A stretch of DNA of 64,000 nt from Anoplopoma fimbria (GCF_027596085.1 NC_072462.1:18464421-18528420), one strand, 5' to 3'; numbered from the stretch's first letter, positions 12,233-24,557 are shown. The notes: generated by a model from the letters alone, not told the origin. Numbers and translations are program-made.

Positions 12233-13355
12233 TTTCAAGCTCAAAGCACTACTGTGCCTAAAGGCAGCCTCACAGAGTTGCTTGAATGACTTTAAACCCT
12301 TAATCTTGTTAATTAACAGATTTTTATATTTGAGTCCTTTAAACTTTAAATCCTTTATGAAGTTTTTGTATCGTTGTGAATGAAATTTCTTTGTGTTTTG
12401 GGTGACTGTTGGTTTGACGAGCAATTTGAAGAAATCTCTATGGACAGTAGGAAATTCTAATGTGAATTTAAGAGACTTAGAGATTGATTCATCAGTTAAC
12501 ACTTACTAATTGATTCATGGTCAAATATGATGAAAAAAATGTTACTGAGCTTGTGTCACTATAGCCACACTACAGATACCTGGTTTTGATTCTTAAGAAT
12601 ACTTTGCAGTTACATCCCCAAATCGAGATCCAAAGTCAGATGCAAGCCCCTCTTCGTCCCTGTGTCTCTGGGTGTTCGTCTTCCCCTCATCTCTCCTCCC
12701 ACAGCACTTCTTCCACTGATCTAAAATGAGTGGAATTCTTTTTTTAGTGTATCCCGTGCCGTTTTTGTAGCTTTGACAGTTGTTATTTTGGTCGCAATCT
12801 CACATGACAGGAGCATGTTTATTTGTGTACCATCCTCAGTGAATGAAAAGGGACACTTTTCTGAAAACTGAACTCCCAACACATTTATGATGTTTAGATG
12901 ATTTTCATATTTTGTTGGCCGTTTATACGTCTGTGGTTCTGAGGCTGCGGGTCGTGGCAGACGTCTGTACAACAACAACCATCTCTCCCTTTCTTCTGTC
13001 TCACTCTCTCTGTTCTTCCATCTTTCCACCTATGTCTCTTTATCACTTTCTCTTCTTTCTTCCCTAAAGGCGTTTTTTCTCTATCCTCCCATTGTCTGTC
13101 TCTAAGTATTGTTTTCGCCTTGATCAGTCTCTCACCACAATAAACAGATGCATTTCTCAGATGGTTTGGATGCAAAGCCCTATTTTCCATGACATAGACT
13201 CATCCTGCATGTGTGAGGTTAAGGATTTGCATTGGTGTTATAGGTCTAGGGTAATGTGCTTTGAGTCAGTGTTTTTGTTTAGAATAAGGGAATTGATGCA
13301 AGCTGACGGAACGTGTTTACATGCATATTAATCTGAACGTGCATGGCTGTGTGCT

Positions 13356-13356
<1 letters not shown>

Positions 13357-13413
<57 letters not shown>
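13357..13413. repeat. (GT)n microsatellite
   Basis: An uninterrupted GT dinucleotide run of about 28 units. Open frames across it are repeat artefacts. Confidence 0.97.
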
Positions 13414-13414
<1 letters not shown>

Positions 13415-13567
13415 CTCGTTCCATGTGGTTTGCCAGCGGTGCTTTGGTGCTGAGTCTGGAACAGTGGTTTAAGAAATTGCAGCGCTGTGTGGGTTTTTGA
13501 TTCCTGCTGTCTCTCTCTATCTGACTTCTGCAGAGTCAAAAGTTGCAGATTTATTTCTGGCACTGCT

Positions 13568-13614
13568 GTCTGCTGTGTTTGTTGTCCAGTTGCTGGACAA
13601 CAAACACAGCAGAC
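13568..13614. repeat. Perfect hairpin: 22-bp stem, 3-nt loop
   Basis: The left arm 13568-13589 (starting GTCTGCTGTG, ending TGTCCAG) is the exact reverse complement of 13593-13614 (starting CTGGACAACA), separated only by TTG. There are no mismatches. A perfect stem with a 3-nt loop fits a template-switch origin better than a selected RNA structure. Confidence 0.97.
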
Positions 13615-15070
13615 TCCAACCATCGTCTTGCGCGGTTGGAGATCTGGTGTCTTTAAGCCCAAATGCAGAGTTACGTAAAGGAGCTGTATCAACTAGACTA
13701 AAAAAATCAAAAAATCTGAGACAAAGCAATTAAAGACATGAAATGTTAATCCAATAGATATTATTTAATAATAAGACACATATGTAAATAAAACAATGTT
13801 TTAATTCCTAAAAGTAAACCCCTTCAAACTTCAAAACTGTCAATGTCCTGTGAAAACCATGTGGCTCCAAAATCTTAACTTTTATAAGATGAACAAACAG
13901 CCCTGTTCTACCTCACACAGGCTCCGCCCTCCACTAAATGCCATAGGTAATACTCTCCTCCAATCACAAGTATGCATTTTCCCACAGAAAATTTGCATAA
14001 CCATAGCCGGCCAATCACGATGTTTGCAGGGCTTTTATTTTGAAGACAATGGCCTTTGCTGTATGCCTTATGTATGTGCAAACCGGTCTGTTGGAGCAAA
14101 TATTAAATATTTGAAAGCTATAGAAAAATTAACAAGTAGGGAAATAAGAAAAATTACAAGAAAGTATTAGGACCACTGCTAGGGAACAAGCTGAGTTGTG
14201 GAGAATAAAGTTGGAATATTTTTTTGAAAAAAATAATTTGACTTTATTTTTGACATCTTGGAGGTTCTGATATTTTGTCATAGAAAATAACAACGTAATA
14301 AAATGAAAAATACAATGCGTTTAAGTTACTTGTACCACTCTGAGTTAATCCAACGGTGCTGGTTGCTAATTCAAATATTATCACAACAGAAAAGAGGTCA
14401 AACTGTCTGACCTTAGCAGAAGCTATGTGTACCTGTGCTGTCCTGAAATATGAAGCATGCTTATAGTACTCCCAAAAGTAATAAATACCTGGTTCAGTTT
14501 CATTGCTGGAGATTGACAGCTGGCCTCAAACTATACACTTTGTGTGCCATACAAAGAAAAAAACTGATGTGTCCACAAACTGAAACAATAGATTAACAAT
14601 ACAGTAAGATTATTTTTGTACAGATATTAATGTGCTCCTCTATTGACATGCACAGAACATAAAAATAAAGAGACACTGAAGAGCAGTTTGCAGGTGATGA
14701 TGAATCTTTTGGGCTGTCACCGGTTGCAACGTGGCAATTCTTTTCCTCCGTGAATTTCGGATAATCTTGATCTTGTTTACTCCTCTCTCCCTGTTTGCGT
14801 GATAACACAACACACAATGTGAATATGTGGATGGGCAGTGTGTATCCACTCTAAGTGCTCGCAGCTGCATTGGTTTGAATCTTGGCATGAAACTGTGTTG
14901 TTCTTGACTCGTGCCGTCCTGAAGATTAACAGCGTTCCTTCAGTCGACGGACAAGTCATAGAGATTGATGGTTGTTTTCCTTGTGGCTCACTGTGTTTTC
15001 AAGACCCTCGTGTTGTTTCTTAGTGGACTGATGGACTGAGTGGCTGGCTGGCTGCTCTGTGGGGTTTTGT

Positions 15071-15072
<2 letters not shown>

Positions 15073-15124
<52 letters not shown>
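15073..15124. repeat. (GT)n microsatellite
   Basis: An uninterrupted run of about 26 GT units. Confidence 0.97.
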
Positions 15125-15125
<1 letters not shown>

Positions 15126-15314
15126 TATGTATAGGAGAGAGAAAGGAAGAGTGACATACAGAAAGACAGAGACTGTGAACGGTGTGTGGTTGCCAAGGTT
15201 TACAACGCTGTATGTTGTCAGGCTTAAAACCTTTTTTCTTAAATTGATAATCAAATTGAGTGATTGACAGTAGGGTCAGAAACATTTATATTGATTACAT
15301 TATATTAATTACGG

Positions 15315-15483
15315 ATTCATCTATCAGTAACTTTACTTTGATTTATTGTTCAGGCTATAAAATGTCCAGCAGCTCAAAGATGTGACATGTTGGAATTTAC
15401 AAGACATGCAATTTACAATGATTTAAAACAGCCAATTTGCACATTTAAGGAAGTTGGAACCACCAAATATTTAGCATATTTTC
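15315..15483. mobile_element. Diverged partial non-autonomous DNA-transposon copy (same group as 25134-25378)
   Basis: The blocks GATTCATCTATCAGTAAC, CAGGCTATAAAATGTCCAG, CACATTTAAGGAAGTTGGAACCA and CAAATATTTAGCATATTTT match, in order, the interior of an abundant teleost hAT-type MITE. The terminal repeats are not clear. The resemblance is judged by eye. Confidence 0.45.
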
Positions 15484-15675
15484 CTCAGTCATTGAACCGT
15501 TTATTTCAATCGTCAAATGTCGTATCATAATAGATGTGTACACATGTAGTGTTTGCATGTTTGTGTCTAAGGATTTGTTGGTTTGGACTCATCAACAGCT
15601 TGTTTAGGGTGTAGTGAAGCAGGTTAGAGTAGAGGGTATGAGAAGTTGACATTTCAATCACCACAATCCCCAGTA

Positions 15676-15845
<170 letters not shown>

Positions 15846-15956
15846 AGACGAACACAGAACTCCAGCCATTTGGTTTGAGGCTGATTCTCTGTGACAGCCT
15901 AAATATTTGGCTGCGTCCGGGCACCAAGGTAAATGCAACCCACAATGTTTTTACAG

Positions 15957-15959
15957 AGG

Positions 15960-15995
<36 letters not shown>

Positions 15996-16047
15996 GAGAG
16001 GAGGGAGAGAAAGGAGAGAGAGAGAGAGAGAGAGGGGGGGAGGGAGG
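15957..16047. repeat. (GA)n polypurine tract
   Basis: A GA/GGA run of about 90 bp with almost no pyrimidine on the + strand, ending in GGGGGGGAGGGAGG. Such mirror-like purine tracts can form triplex (H-DNA). Confidence 0.93.
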
Positions 16048-16654
16048 TTTTGGACAGAGATAAAGAGGGAGAAACAGAGGGAACACACAGAAAGAAAGAG
16101 AAGAACTGTTCACCGCTACATTTACATGTGGTTTGTGAGCTGGCCATTAGTGTGATCTACGGGGATCACATGTAACAGACCTCCTCCCATATTTATAGGC
16201 ACTATACACTGTAATATTTGTAAGCAGATATAAAGTATTTATTAATGTATTTGCCATCATTTAGCCTGGTTCATAAACGGATAACGATTGAAAGTAAATT
16301 ACAGTTGTAAAGATAGAAAATATGTTTTCAGATAAGAGGAGAAGTTCTAATTGTTGACAAATACTGTACAGTAATAAACACTGATATATCTCTATAGATG
16401 CGTACATGACATTATTTATTATCATATACGTAATGAATGATGCCTAATTATTAAATGTTAGTGCCAATAAATGCTAGACTAAAGAAAGGTGTTACCCCAT
16501 TGGTGGACTGTTGAAAATGAATGAAATGCAGACATGGTGTAACAAAGCATGCACTTAGACTTTAGCACTGCACACATGAAACAATATATCATCTGACAAT
16601 TTCATGGCATGGGTGCTACAATCATTTCCCACCCTGTCAGACCTTCTGGAAAAA

Positions 16655-16842
16655 ATGTTACTTATTGCAAATTGATTATCTTTTGGTTTCGGTCTGTTGA
16701 TCGGCTGAAACAAGACGTCATCGTGGGCCCTGGGATGGTTGACACCCTTTTTACGATTTATAGATTAAAAGATAAATTGACTTATCAGAAACACAATTGA
16801 CTAAATTATCAGTTCAGAAAATCATTAGTTGCAACCATTGCA
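16655..16842 (-). mobile_element. hAT-type MITE copy, inverted relative to 25134-25378
   Basis: The right end AAAATCATTAGTTGCAACCAT is the reverse complement of the GGGCTGCAACTAAC-type terminus. Interior blocks TCTGTTGATCGGCTGAAACA and GACGTCATCGTGGGCCCTGG match the element interior in reverse. It is diverged and non-coding. Confidence 0.6.
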
Positions 16843-17524
16843 GATCTAAAAATACATTGTCCATATGAGAATAAACCCTTCTTTGATTTATCCCATACAG
16901 AGAAATCCGTTTTTCATGCACATTTAGGAAGAAGCTTTTATGTGTGCACACTGACCTCAGCTCTCTGGCTCTGTGAGAGAGCTGCTCATGTCAGCATTCA
17001 TTGATTGAACTATTCAAGATCAAAAGCAATAGGATATATCAATTATACCGGAGGGTGGATTTTCCTTTCAAAAAGAGGGGGGAAACAATTTTCGTTCATC
17101 ATTATTGTCAAAGATCTAGGACGGGGGATTTTTCTCTGTGTGGCTTGGCAATGAAATCATCAATTTTTTTGGTCTTTTAGCTCCATCCTCTCTTTTTCTC
17201 TCCTGTGTAGGAAATCCAGGCCCCATATTTCCTTTCTTTTGTCTCATATTTGAGAATGGAATAAAGCTATCTTCAAATGTCTGCTTTGATCCCTGCAGAG
17301 GCTGCGGTAATCCACGATGACGAAGCATTTAAACACACACACATGCCCATGTACACATGGACGGACACATACATGTACATACAAATACACAGAGAAAAGC
17401 CCTAATCTTGCACAGGTGCATACACACTTACATGCACGAAAACACTCACACACACATGCAGCGAGGAGGCCGTGAGTGACCTGAGGAATGCAGGGGTTAA
17501 ATCTTTAAAGACCTGGCTGATAGA

Positions 17525-17765
17525 GGGGATGTTTAGGATCAAAGGAGAGAGAAAGGGAGGGAGAGATGGATGGAAGGAGGCATATGAGGAGAGGGAGGGA
17601 GGGAATGTAAAGGATCAAAGAGGAGAGGAAGGGAGAAATTAAATGATGGGAGGATGAATGAAGGAGAGAGTAAGAAGGTGGGAGAAAAGTAACAGAAAAT
17701 GTGCTCGAGGGGAAGATGGAAGGACTGAAGGGGAGAGAGGGGAGATTGGGGAGGAAAAAGATGTA
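17525..17765. repeat. Strand-asymmetric GGA-rich polypurine region
   Basis: About 240 bp in which the + strand is overwhelmingly A and G (GGGAGGGAGAGATGG, GAGGAGAGGGAGGGAGGG and similar), without a strict period. It is low-complexity DNA; the minus-strand frames across it are artefacts. Confidence 0.85.
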
Positions 17766-17897
17766 TATGAGGATGGATAGAGGGCATAAAACAATACAGA
17801 TAACTCAAACTGACAGGTGTGTGGGTTTAAATGGTGGGGTTTCAGCCAGAAAGTGAAAGCTCTCTTGTGCAGCGGTGAAAGATTTATGCATGTGCAG

Positions 17898-17898
<1 letters not shown>

Positions 17899-17992
<94 letters not shown>
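17899..17992. repeat. (TG)n microsatellite
   Basis: A TG run of about 90 bp with one slip (GGTG) near its 3' end. Confidence 0.97.
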
Positions 17993-17993
<1 letters not shown>

Positions 17994-19132
17994 AATGGGG
18001 AATCTCAGTGAATACCTGTTGAATGAGTCTGTGACCATTTGTTGCAGCTGCAGTACCCATTAGCTACTTCATAATTTCTTTATAAACGTGGACACATTTG
18101 AAAATACATTTCTTTTTAACTTTTTTATCCCCAAGTCCTTAATAAGCAACATTTTCCACCACCCAAAATATGTTTTTGGGAGAATTTAAGAAAAGAACAA
18201 AGAGTCCTTCTAGTCGTCAGTTATGTGAGGGTAATACTCCACCAGAAATGTCTTTTGAATTACACATTGTCACCACTTGTAGGCTTTAAAGGTGACTGGA
18301 AAATGTTTGAGCTCACTTTTTTTCAGACGGTGGCTGCTGTAGTCGGCGACACAAAGTTACAATTGTTTCCAATTCTGACCCAATGGCATGGCAAAACTTT
18401 GCAAATGTATAAAAATGTCAATAATGTTTTTGCAAATTCGTATTGAATGCAAGATTTTTTATCTTATTTATTGATTTGATAGTTTTTTAGATTTTGATCA
18501 GAATTTTGCCAATTTTTGCCTGTTTGTATTTGGCAAACTGATTGTGTTTAGACAACATCATCCATTTGTGACCTTTGCAAACTTAAGAAACTAGAAAGAA
18601 TGTAAGTGACCTATGCCTCTTCATATATTTGGTCCCATGCCGTTTGTTACAATCAGCCCTGGAATCTGCTGCTAAAATCCGTCCCTAAACCCCACCTTGT
18701 CTGGAAGATGAAATAAAGTACAAGTTACCTCCCGCAGTTAAAAAAAACACTGTTAATAACCAGGTGTTGGTGTGTACATGTGGGACTTCCTGAGGACTTT
18801 AGTTCAGAGTCTGTGTAAAACACACTGGCAGTGCTGCTGTGCTCCTGATAGGTCTTGTTTTCAGGCCGACTGCTCCGACTAACATTTCACTGATAACATC
18901 ACTCATAAGTAACTTAGAATCCCTATCTCTGTCTATTTCTGTCTGCTTTCGTGCTTTCCTCCTCTGAGATTTCACTGATAACATCAGCACTGAGGGTCCA
19001 TTTCTCTCATTATCTGTCTCTTTCTTTCTGTCCGAGTTGTATTACTCTGATACCATCAGGGAGTCAGCAGGAAACAGAGGAGCTGTTGGAAGTCTTCATT
19101 TATATTTGGGAGATGGCCAGAGCTGCAAGTGC

Positions 19133-19249
<117 letters not shown>

Positions 19250-20905
19250 CTCTCTGAGGACATGGTTTGTCAACACAGTGTGGACAGGCTACTTTGTAAA
19301 CTCTTGTTTTATCCCAAATACATGCTTTTCTGCTCGCACACACAAACACGCACACAATCAGTCAGAGAAACAAGAAAACAGTACACCAATAGAACGATAG
19401 CTGCATGCAGGCACACACATGCTTCTCTTTAGTTTCTTATCAAATTAAATTGGAAAAATAAGTTACTGAAACATTCTCCAACTCCTCTGCCAGCACTTAC
19501 AATCAGAATAACATCAATAAGCCAGCGGCTTTACCATACAAGGAGTTTATCTCTGTGTTTATAGGCTGCTAACAGCGCACCAGATTCATACAGTGACAGG
19601 ACCTCATGTACAGTTTACATACGCTACACGTTTATATACAGACACAATGTGTTGCTGACACATTGAGATTAAATACCTCGGGTTATCTTATCTTCATTTG
19701 TTATGTTTACGCTGAATAGGGCGGCAGTGTTAAAATATACTGGGGATGGAACACAAGTAGCATGAAAGCAGACTGTTGTGCCGTCACCCTGTCCTGCTGT
19801 TAAAAGTGGGATTTTCTGCTCGATAGTGCTGCCTGTGTTAAAGCAAACTAAATGGAATGAATTACAACTAAACCAAACAGTAAAGAGTACACATTTTAAA
19901 CCTTAAACTTCATCCTCAAATTCAAAACTATGTTGCCAAATAAAAAAGATTTCAGCTGATTTATGGTGCCTCCCTTGTATGTAACGGGTGATGCCCCAGA
20001 TTTGTTACCATGGAATTGAAGATTTTCAGACTGCTTGATATCAGCTTGATAGTAGCCCAATGACGTGAACATTTGTGAGATATCAGTGGAATAGATAAAT
20101 TAATTAAAATTTTCCATTGTGCTTTCATTGTCCAAAGACTATGAAATCTGAATTTGCTAAGCTGCATCACTGCTGCAGTTGTATGGTGCAGGTGCTTGTG
20201 TTAAGTGTGTAGTCTGCTTTTGCGGAAACGTGATGATAGGTTGGGAAAATGTATATTGCTGTTCTCAACAGGCTATTGATTTTTGGAAGGTGATAAACTA
20301 TTTCCTAAATGCAATTCATGCATCCTCCCCTCAAAGCTATCCACCAAAGCATGCGCCCTACTTTCTTTGGAAATCTCAAACGAAGCCATCACACTGCCGA
20401 GCTAGAGCAGCAAAAGTTTTTTCAGCCGAGCCGCCGAAACACTCCAAATCTCCACATGTGGGAATCCGACTGTGATGATGTTTGCTCTGGATGCACACAC
20501 CCACCCCACTCCACCTCAACAAGGGGGTGCATTTCCATGACAAAGGACAATTATTGACTTTCATTGGCTCCGCTTGCTTTGATATCAGCAAGGGGTGTGT
20601 CAGTGTGTCTGTGTGTGCGTGCTGGAGGGGGTCAGAGCAGAAGAAGAAACAGGGGGACCTGATGAAAGGAGCCGAGTGGGAAAATGCACCCGCTGACCCG
20701 CAGTGCACTAACAGAAGAGGAGGATCACAGTGGAAAGAAAGAAATCATTCATTAAGGGTTTCTTTCTTTCGCTGTGCTCCTGTTTTCTGTTTCCTCACTC
20801 ACTTTCTCGCATGTGTTTTTTTCCTGTCTATCTCTTTCCATCCCTTAACCTCCCCCTATTTTTTTTAAACTCTCTTTCTTTTTATCCTGCTATGGCTGAT
20901 CCTAC

Positions 20906-20945
20906 CTCCCTCCCCCTCCCCTCCCTCCCCCTCCCCCTCCTCCCT
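20906..20945. repeat. C-rich tract with G-quadruplex potential on the minus strand
   Basis: CTCCCTCCCCCTCCCCTCCC continues through further C3-C5 runs separated by single T residues. On the minus strand this is a string of G3-G5 runs with one-base loops, the canonical composition for a G-quadruplex (and an i-motif on the + strand). It abuts the CpG-rich patch. Confidence 0.8.
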
Positions 20946-20949
20946 CACC

Positions 20950-21345
20950 AGCCATAATTTAAGGGGCTGAAAGGCACGTCGAGCGGAGAAAAGAGGAGAG
21001 GAGAGAGCTGAGAAAAAGGGGAGACCTTGCAGATGAGGGCCTTCCTTCACGGACGTGGCACAGATGTGAGGGTGTTTTTTGTGAAATGAGTCGGGGAGGG
21101 GCGGCGATAGGCTAATTTGCGTGGCATAAAGACGGGGGGCCCTTTTCATATGCAGAGCGCCACTTTGATGCGCGGCCGATGAAAGCTGGAGGGAGCGCAA
21201 GGGGAGACGAGAAGAGAGGGTGACGGAGGGGTTCTTTGTCCCCTGACAAGAAGGCATCTGCTCCAGGCTGCCCTCCTCTCCTCCTCTCCTCTGCTACACG
21301 GCGGCTCCCACAATGGGCCGGCCGACAGAGAAAAGTGTCATCAGA
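20950..21345. promoter_or_regulatory. CpG-rich patch, candidate regulatory element or alternative promoter
   Basis: Against an AT-rich background this 0.4-kb segment is GC-rich with many CpGs (CACGTCGAGCGG, GGGGCGGCG, GCGCGGCCGATG, CACGGCGGCTCC, GGCCGGCCGAC). It contains a GC box GGGGCGG at 21098-21104 and a TCF/LEF-type CTTTGAT at 21163-21169. It ends about 1.5 kb before the first visible trabd2a exon. No convincing first exon or signal-peptide start codon is visible in it. Function is inferred from composition only. Confidence 0.4.
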
Positions 21346-21682
21346 GCACCTTAGAAAGCAGAACATGAACAAAAAAAAAAAAACAGCCGCTTGGGGTTGG
21401 CCTAAGTTCGGTGTACGGGTATGCATATCAATACAGAGTTCATTTGACAAAGATCTGAGAGTACACGCGCACACACACACAGACAAATTACGTACACACA
21501 TGCACGCTGAATGGTAAAAACTGCAGCCATACTGTAGACACATTTACATAGTTTCACAGCTGACAAAACACATCTTCACTTTGACTGATTGCTCCCATTG
21601 AGAAACAAATAAGCCATACAAACTTTCCTCTTTTATGGGGCTCAAGATCAATGGCTTGCAGGGTGAAAGGTGTGCATGTGTT

Positions 21683-21786
<104 letters not shown>

Positions 21787-22229
21787 GCGGGGGGGGATCA
21801 GAGGGAGAGCACGTCAGCACATGCAGGTGAGTGGCGGTGGTTTCTTTGTGGGTCCCTCTCAGTTTTTCTATGTGCAGACCATAGGACCTTCAGAGTGTTT
21901 GTGTGTGTGTTCATGTGAATTTGTGTGCATTTATGCATATGTGTGTCCTCGCGGTACTGATCATAGGCGGCAGGCTCACCAGGGACCTCTCACCAAACAC
22001 TGACTGATTTCACGCTCACACAATAGCTGGGTCTCTGCAGCAGAGCACAGAGGGGTTTGGCAGGGAAAACTCAAACTGTCTACTTTGCTATATAGTTCAG
22101 TAAATCTTTAACTACTAAATCAGGTAACCACCTGTTTGGGTTTAAGATCACATCAAGGTTTCTGTAACGCAAGAAGGTGTAACAAAAAGATATGTGTGAG
22201 ATGCTTGTCTGAAGTATGGCTATGCTAGC

Positions 22230-22350
22230 TGAGTGGCTCCAGGGATGGCAATGTCAGTTGGCGGCCCACCACTTTACTCCAGACTGAAATATCTCAATAA
22301 CTATTGGAGGGATTATGATGTTATAAAGACATTCCTGGTACTTAGATGAT
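22230..22350. repeat. Old interspersed repeat (GGCAATGTC family), copy 2 of 3
   Basis: GGCTCCAGGGATGGCAATGTC, CGGCCCACCACTTTACTCCAG, CTGAAATATCTCAATAACTA and TTGGAGGGATTATGATG match the same percomorph repeat as 12118-12232. It lies about 0.5 kb before the first visible trabd2a exon. Confidence 0.75.
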
Positions 22351-22823
22351 TAATACAGTGCTGCTAACATGGCTGGAAACTGTTGGTATTGTTTGGATAG
22401 GTTTGCATTTGTGATCGACTGTAACAGATGAAACCAATTTCCTACTTCTTGAATTGAAACCTATTTTTATCTGTTTGTTGTCAGTTAATAAAGCAGCTTC
22501 CATCCATAATCCCCGTTCAGTGTCGGAAACATGAGCAACATTACTTCCTTGAGTAGTTTTGAACTACTTAAGTAATTTAAAATTCAAGGAAGTTTTTTAA
22601 CTCAATGAACCTATTCATAATTTTATACGTTTTAGAGGTGAAACAGGTGATCATGAGCAAAGTCGTGCATTATTAATCCCGAATCTTCATTTTTTAACAT
22701 ACATATACGTTTACTTGCTCTTGCTGAATCAATATACAACTATGAGGCCAGAGAGCCTTTGGGGGTTCCATCTGGTTTAAAAAACAAATCGATCAATAAC
22801 TAAATGCCATTGTCTCATTCTAG

Positions 22824-22970
22824 GTGATCTTTGCCCTGAACCAGACGTTATTACAGCAGGAGTCTTTAAGGGCAGGAAGCCTACAGGTCCCGTACACCAC
22901 CGAAGACCTCATCAGACACTACAACTGTGGAGATCTCAACTCCATCATCTTCAATCATGACACCTCACAG
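22824..22970 (+). CDS. trabd2a: TIKI-family metalloprotease (TIKI1-like), internal coding exon, first in window
   Basis: This exon encodes 49 residues of a TIKI/TRABD2 protein, a membrane-tethered metalloprotease of the TraB fold that cleaves the N-terminus of Wnt ligands. It opens after a pyrimidine-rich acceptor (CTCATTCTAG) and closes at CACAG|GTCAGT, in phase 0 at both ends. Family signatures are [12 protein letters not shown] at residues 1-12, [15 protein letters not shown] at 24-38 with a single Cys35, and FNHDTSQ at 43-49. N6-Q-T8 is an N-glycosylation sequon, fitting an extracellular domain. The exon lies in the middle of the family protein, so about 200 N-terminal residues are encoded upstream; I could not find them in 1-22823. 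The VIFALNQ...ESLRAG wording looks closer to TIKI1 than TIKI2, judged from memory of the families. Family assignment is firm; the paralogue is moderately sure. The frame runs on past the donor into a TATCT-type repeat, which is intronic. Confidence 0.94.
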
Positions 22971-23454
22971 GTCAGTTTCATCTTATCTTATTTTATCTTA
23001 TCTAACATTATCTTATCTTATCTCATGTGATCTTATCTTATGTAGCATTGGACCTTAACTACTTTCAATCTAGTTAATAGGATAAAAGTAATTTTGACCC
23101 TTTGACCTTTTTAAGTGTACCAGTGACACGACCCTTGACCTTTTACCTTCACCCCTAACCCTCTGACCAACCTTTCATCCCCCACACCTCCTCCTACACC
23201 GTCCCTTCTACCAGCTTCTCTATACTATCGCCAATTTACTCCTTCTGTTCTTTCTCCCATTATTCTTGCCATGTCTTTCTCACTATTATGTTTGCTATTC
23301 TTCCTCCAAACAATCCCAGTTCACCTTGGTCAGTTCAAATACACATTTTAATTTGTTTCTAGAATTTCTTTTACTTTTGTGAAAATCTCTGGGAAAGACT
23401 TTTCTCTTTTTCACCTTTGTGGCTTGACTGAACCATTACCCCTGCCCCCTCTAG
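22971..23454 (+). other. Intron (484 bp), phase 0
   Basis: A GT-AG intron between the first two visible trabd2a exons. Its start is a degenerate TATCT/TCTTA pentamer array (22981-23042) and the rest is pyrimidine-rich. Nothing else is seen. Confidence 0.92.
22981..23042. repeat. Degenerate (TATCT)n array at the start of the intron
   Basis: TCTTATCTTATTTTATCTTA and similar units, about 60 bp, starting 10 bp after the donor GT. It keeps the exon frame open by chance. Confidence 0.9.
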
Positions 23455-23629
23455 GTCCCTAACTTCAACAATGTGACGCTGCCACCCAGCGAGCAGGTGA
23501 CCGCTCAGGAAATAGACAGCTACTTTCGACAGGAACTCATCTACAAGAGGAATGAGAGGATGGGGAAGAGGGTCAAGGCACTGCTAGAGGATCACCCTGA
23601 CAAGAGCTTCTTTTTCGCCTTTGGAGCAG
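23455..23629 (+). CDS. trabd2a: TIKI-family metalloprotease, second in-window coding exon (TraB domain)
   Basis: The exon encodes residues 50-107 plus the first base of codon 108. It starts after CCCCCTCTAG at GTCCCTAAC (phase 0) and ends at GGAGCAG|GTTGGT (phase 1). Recognisable family blocks are [11 protein letters not shown] (50-60), [20 protein letters not shown] (near 66-85) and FFFAFGAG (about 101-108). N55-V-T57 is an N-glycosylation sequon. The terminal G106-A107-G108 is the start of the C-terminal GX2H motif of the TIKI/TraB/PrgY family, whose histidine is thought to contribute to the metal site; that His is in the next exon. The donor departs from the GTRAGT consensus at positions +3 to +5 and precedes a 19.6-kb intron. 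The 484-bp intron before this exon is short for this gene. Confidence 0.95.
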
Positions 23630-24557
23630 GTTGGTTGTAAACTATTCAGTAGAAATGAATGACATTGGATATAGAAACAAAGTATGATATTTCAGTGATA
23701 TTAAATGATGATCTCCACAGATGCCAGTGTTTCAGGCTAAAATATCAGACAAAAAGAAGGTATTCTAGGTCTTTATTTAGTCTCCGTGCATCAAAGCACT
23801 CAATAAGATTACTTTTATCTCTCCAACAAAACGACTTAAATTCCTCTTTTTGTTAGGAGAGCACTTCTGCAAAGGACAGCTTAACAAACTGAGCAGCTTA
23901 ACAAACTCATGTAGACAAAGAGAAAACAAGAAAAAAGGGGACATAAATCCTAGCTGATCAGAGAGGTGGAACTCGCTGATTAGCTTTCTCTCTATAATCC
24001 GCAAGGCTCCTTTTAGATAAAAAAAAAAGATTGTATTTAATTGTATGTACCTTTAAAAAATATCCTTCTTTTCTGTATAGGATGTGACAAATGAAATGTT
24101 TTGCCTTTCACATTGTTTCCCATAACACTTACTTTTTTATGACAAATCCACATCTCCCTCTCATTGTTTGTTGATTCTGTTGAAAAGCAGCACAGCAATT
24201 GGTCAGCGGCTAAGCTGACTTAACTAAACTAGACTAGACGAAACCAATTGATCTACAGCTTTATCAGCTCAGGGTCCAAATTAAACAGTGTTGTGTTTGG
24301 CATTTCTCTAAAGCAGAGGCTCAATATAACACCCTTTTATCAGTTCGGGACTGACCAGAAACAGACATCTGGCCTGTTTGAGTTCTTTCACATAGTTTTA
24401 GAAATGTCAATTCAATTCTTTGAATTCCTCTAAAACTATGCAGCAACCTAATAAGAGCCTGATAAGAGACTTGAGTTAAAACAGGAAGTATAAAGAGACC
24501 AGATAACAGCAAAGACGATTCCACAAAGTTGTCTACTTAAGCACTGATGCCTCTGTG

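Noticed and set aside
12146..12502. 118-codon minus-strand frame rich in Lys and Leu
   Set aside because: It overlaps the old interspersed repeat at 12118-12232 and is low-complexity AT-rich DNA; no family recognised.
7521..13614. Perfect hairpins as microRNA precursors
   Set aside because: Stems of 17-22 bp with 3-4 nt loops are too short for Drosha/Dicer substrates.
13279..13733. Overlapping frames on both strands around the hairpin, up to 137 codons
   Set aside because: They read through the GT array and the palindrome; no splice or codon evidence and no recognised protein.
20482..21543. Frames around the CpG-rich patch as a possible first exon of trabd2a
   Set aside because: None gives a signal peptide or TIKI N-terminal residues, and start codons there lead to short or low-complexity frames.
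22824..23030. Single-exon gene starting at 22824 with GTG
   Set aside because: The frame continues into a TATCT repeat after a perfect CAG|GTCAGT donor; homology stops at the donor and resumes at 23455.
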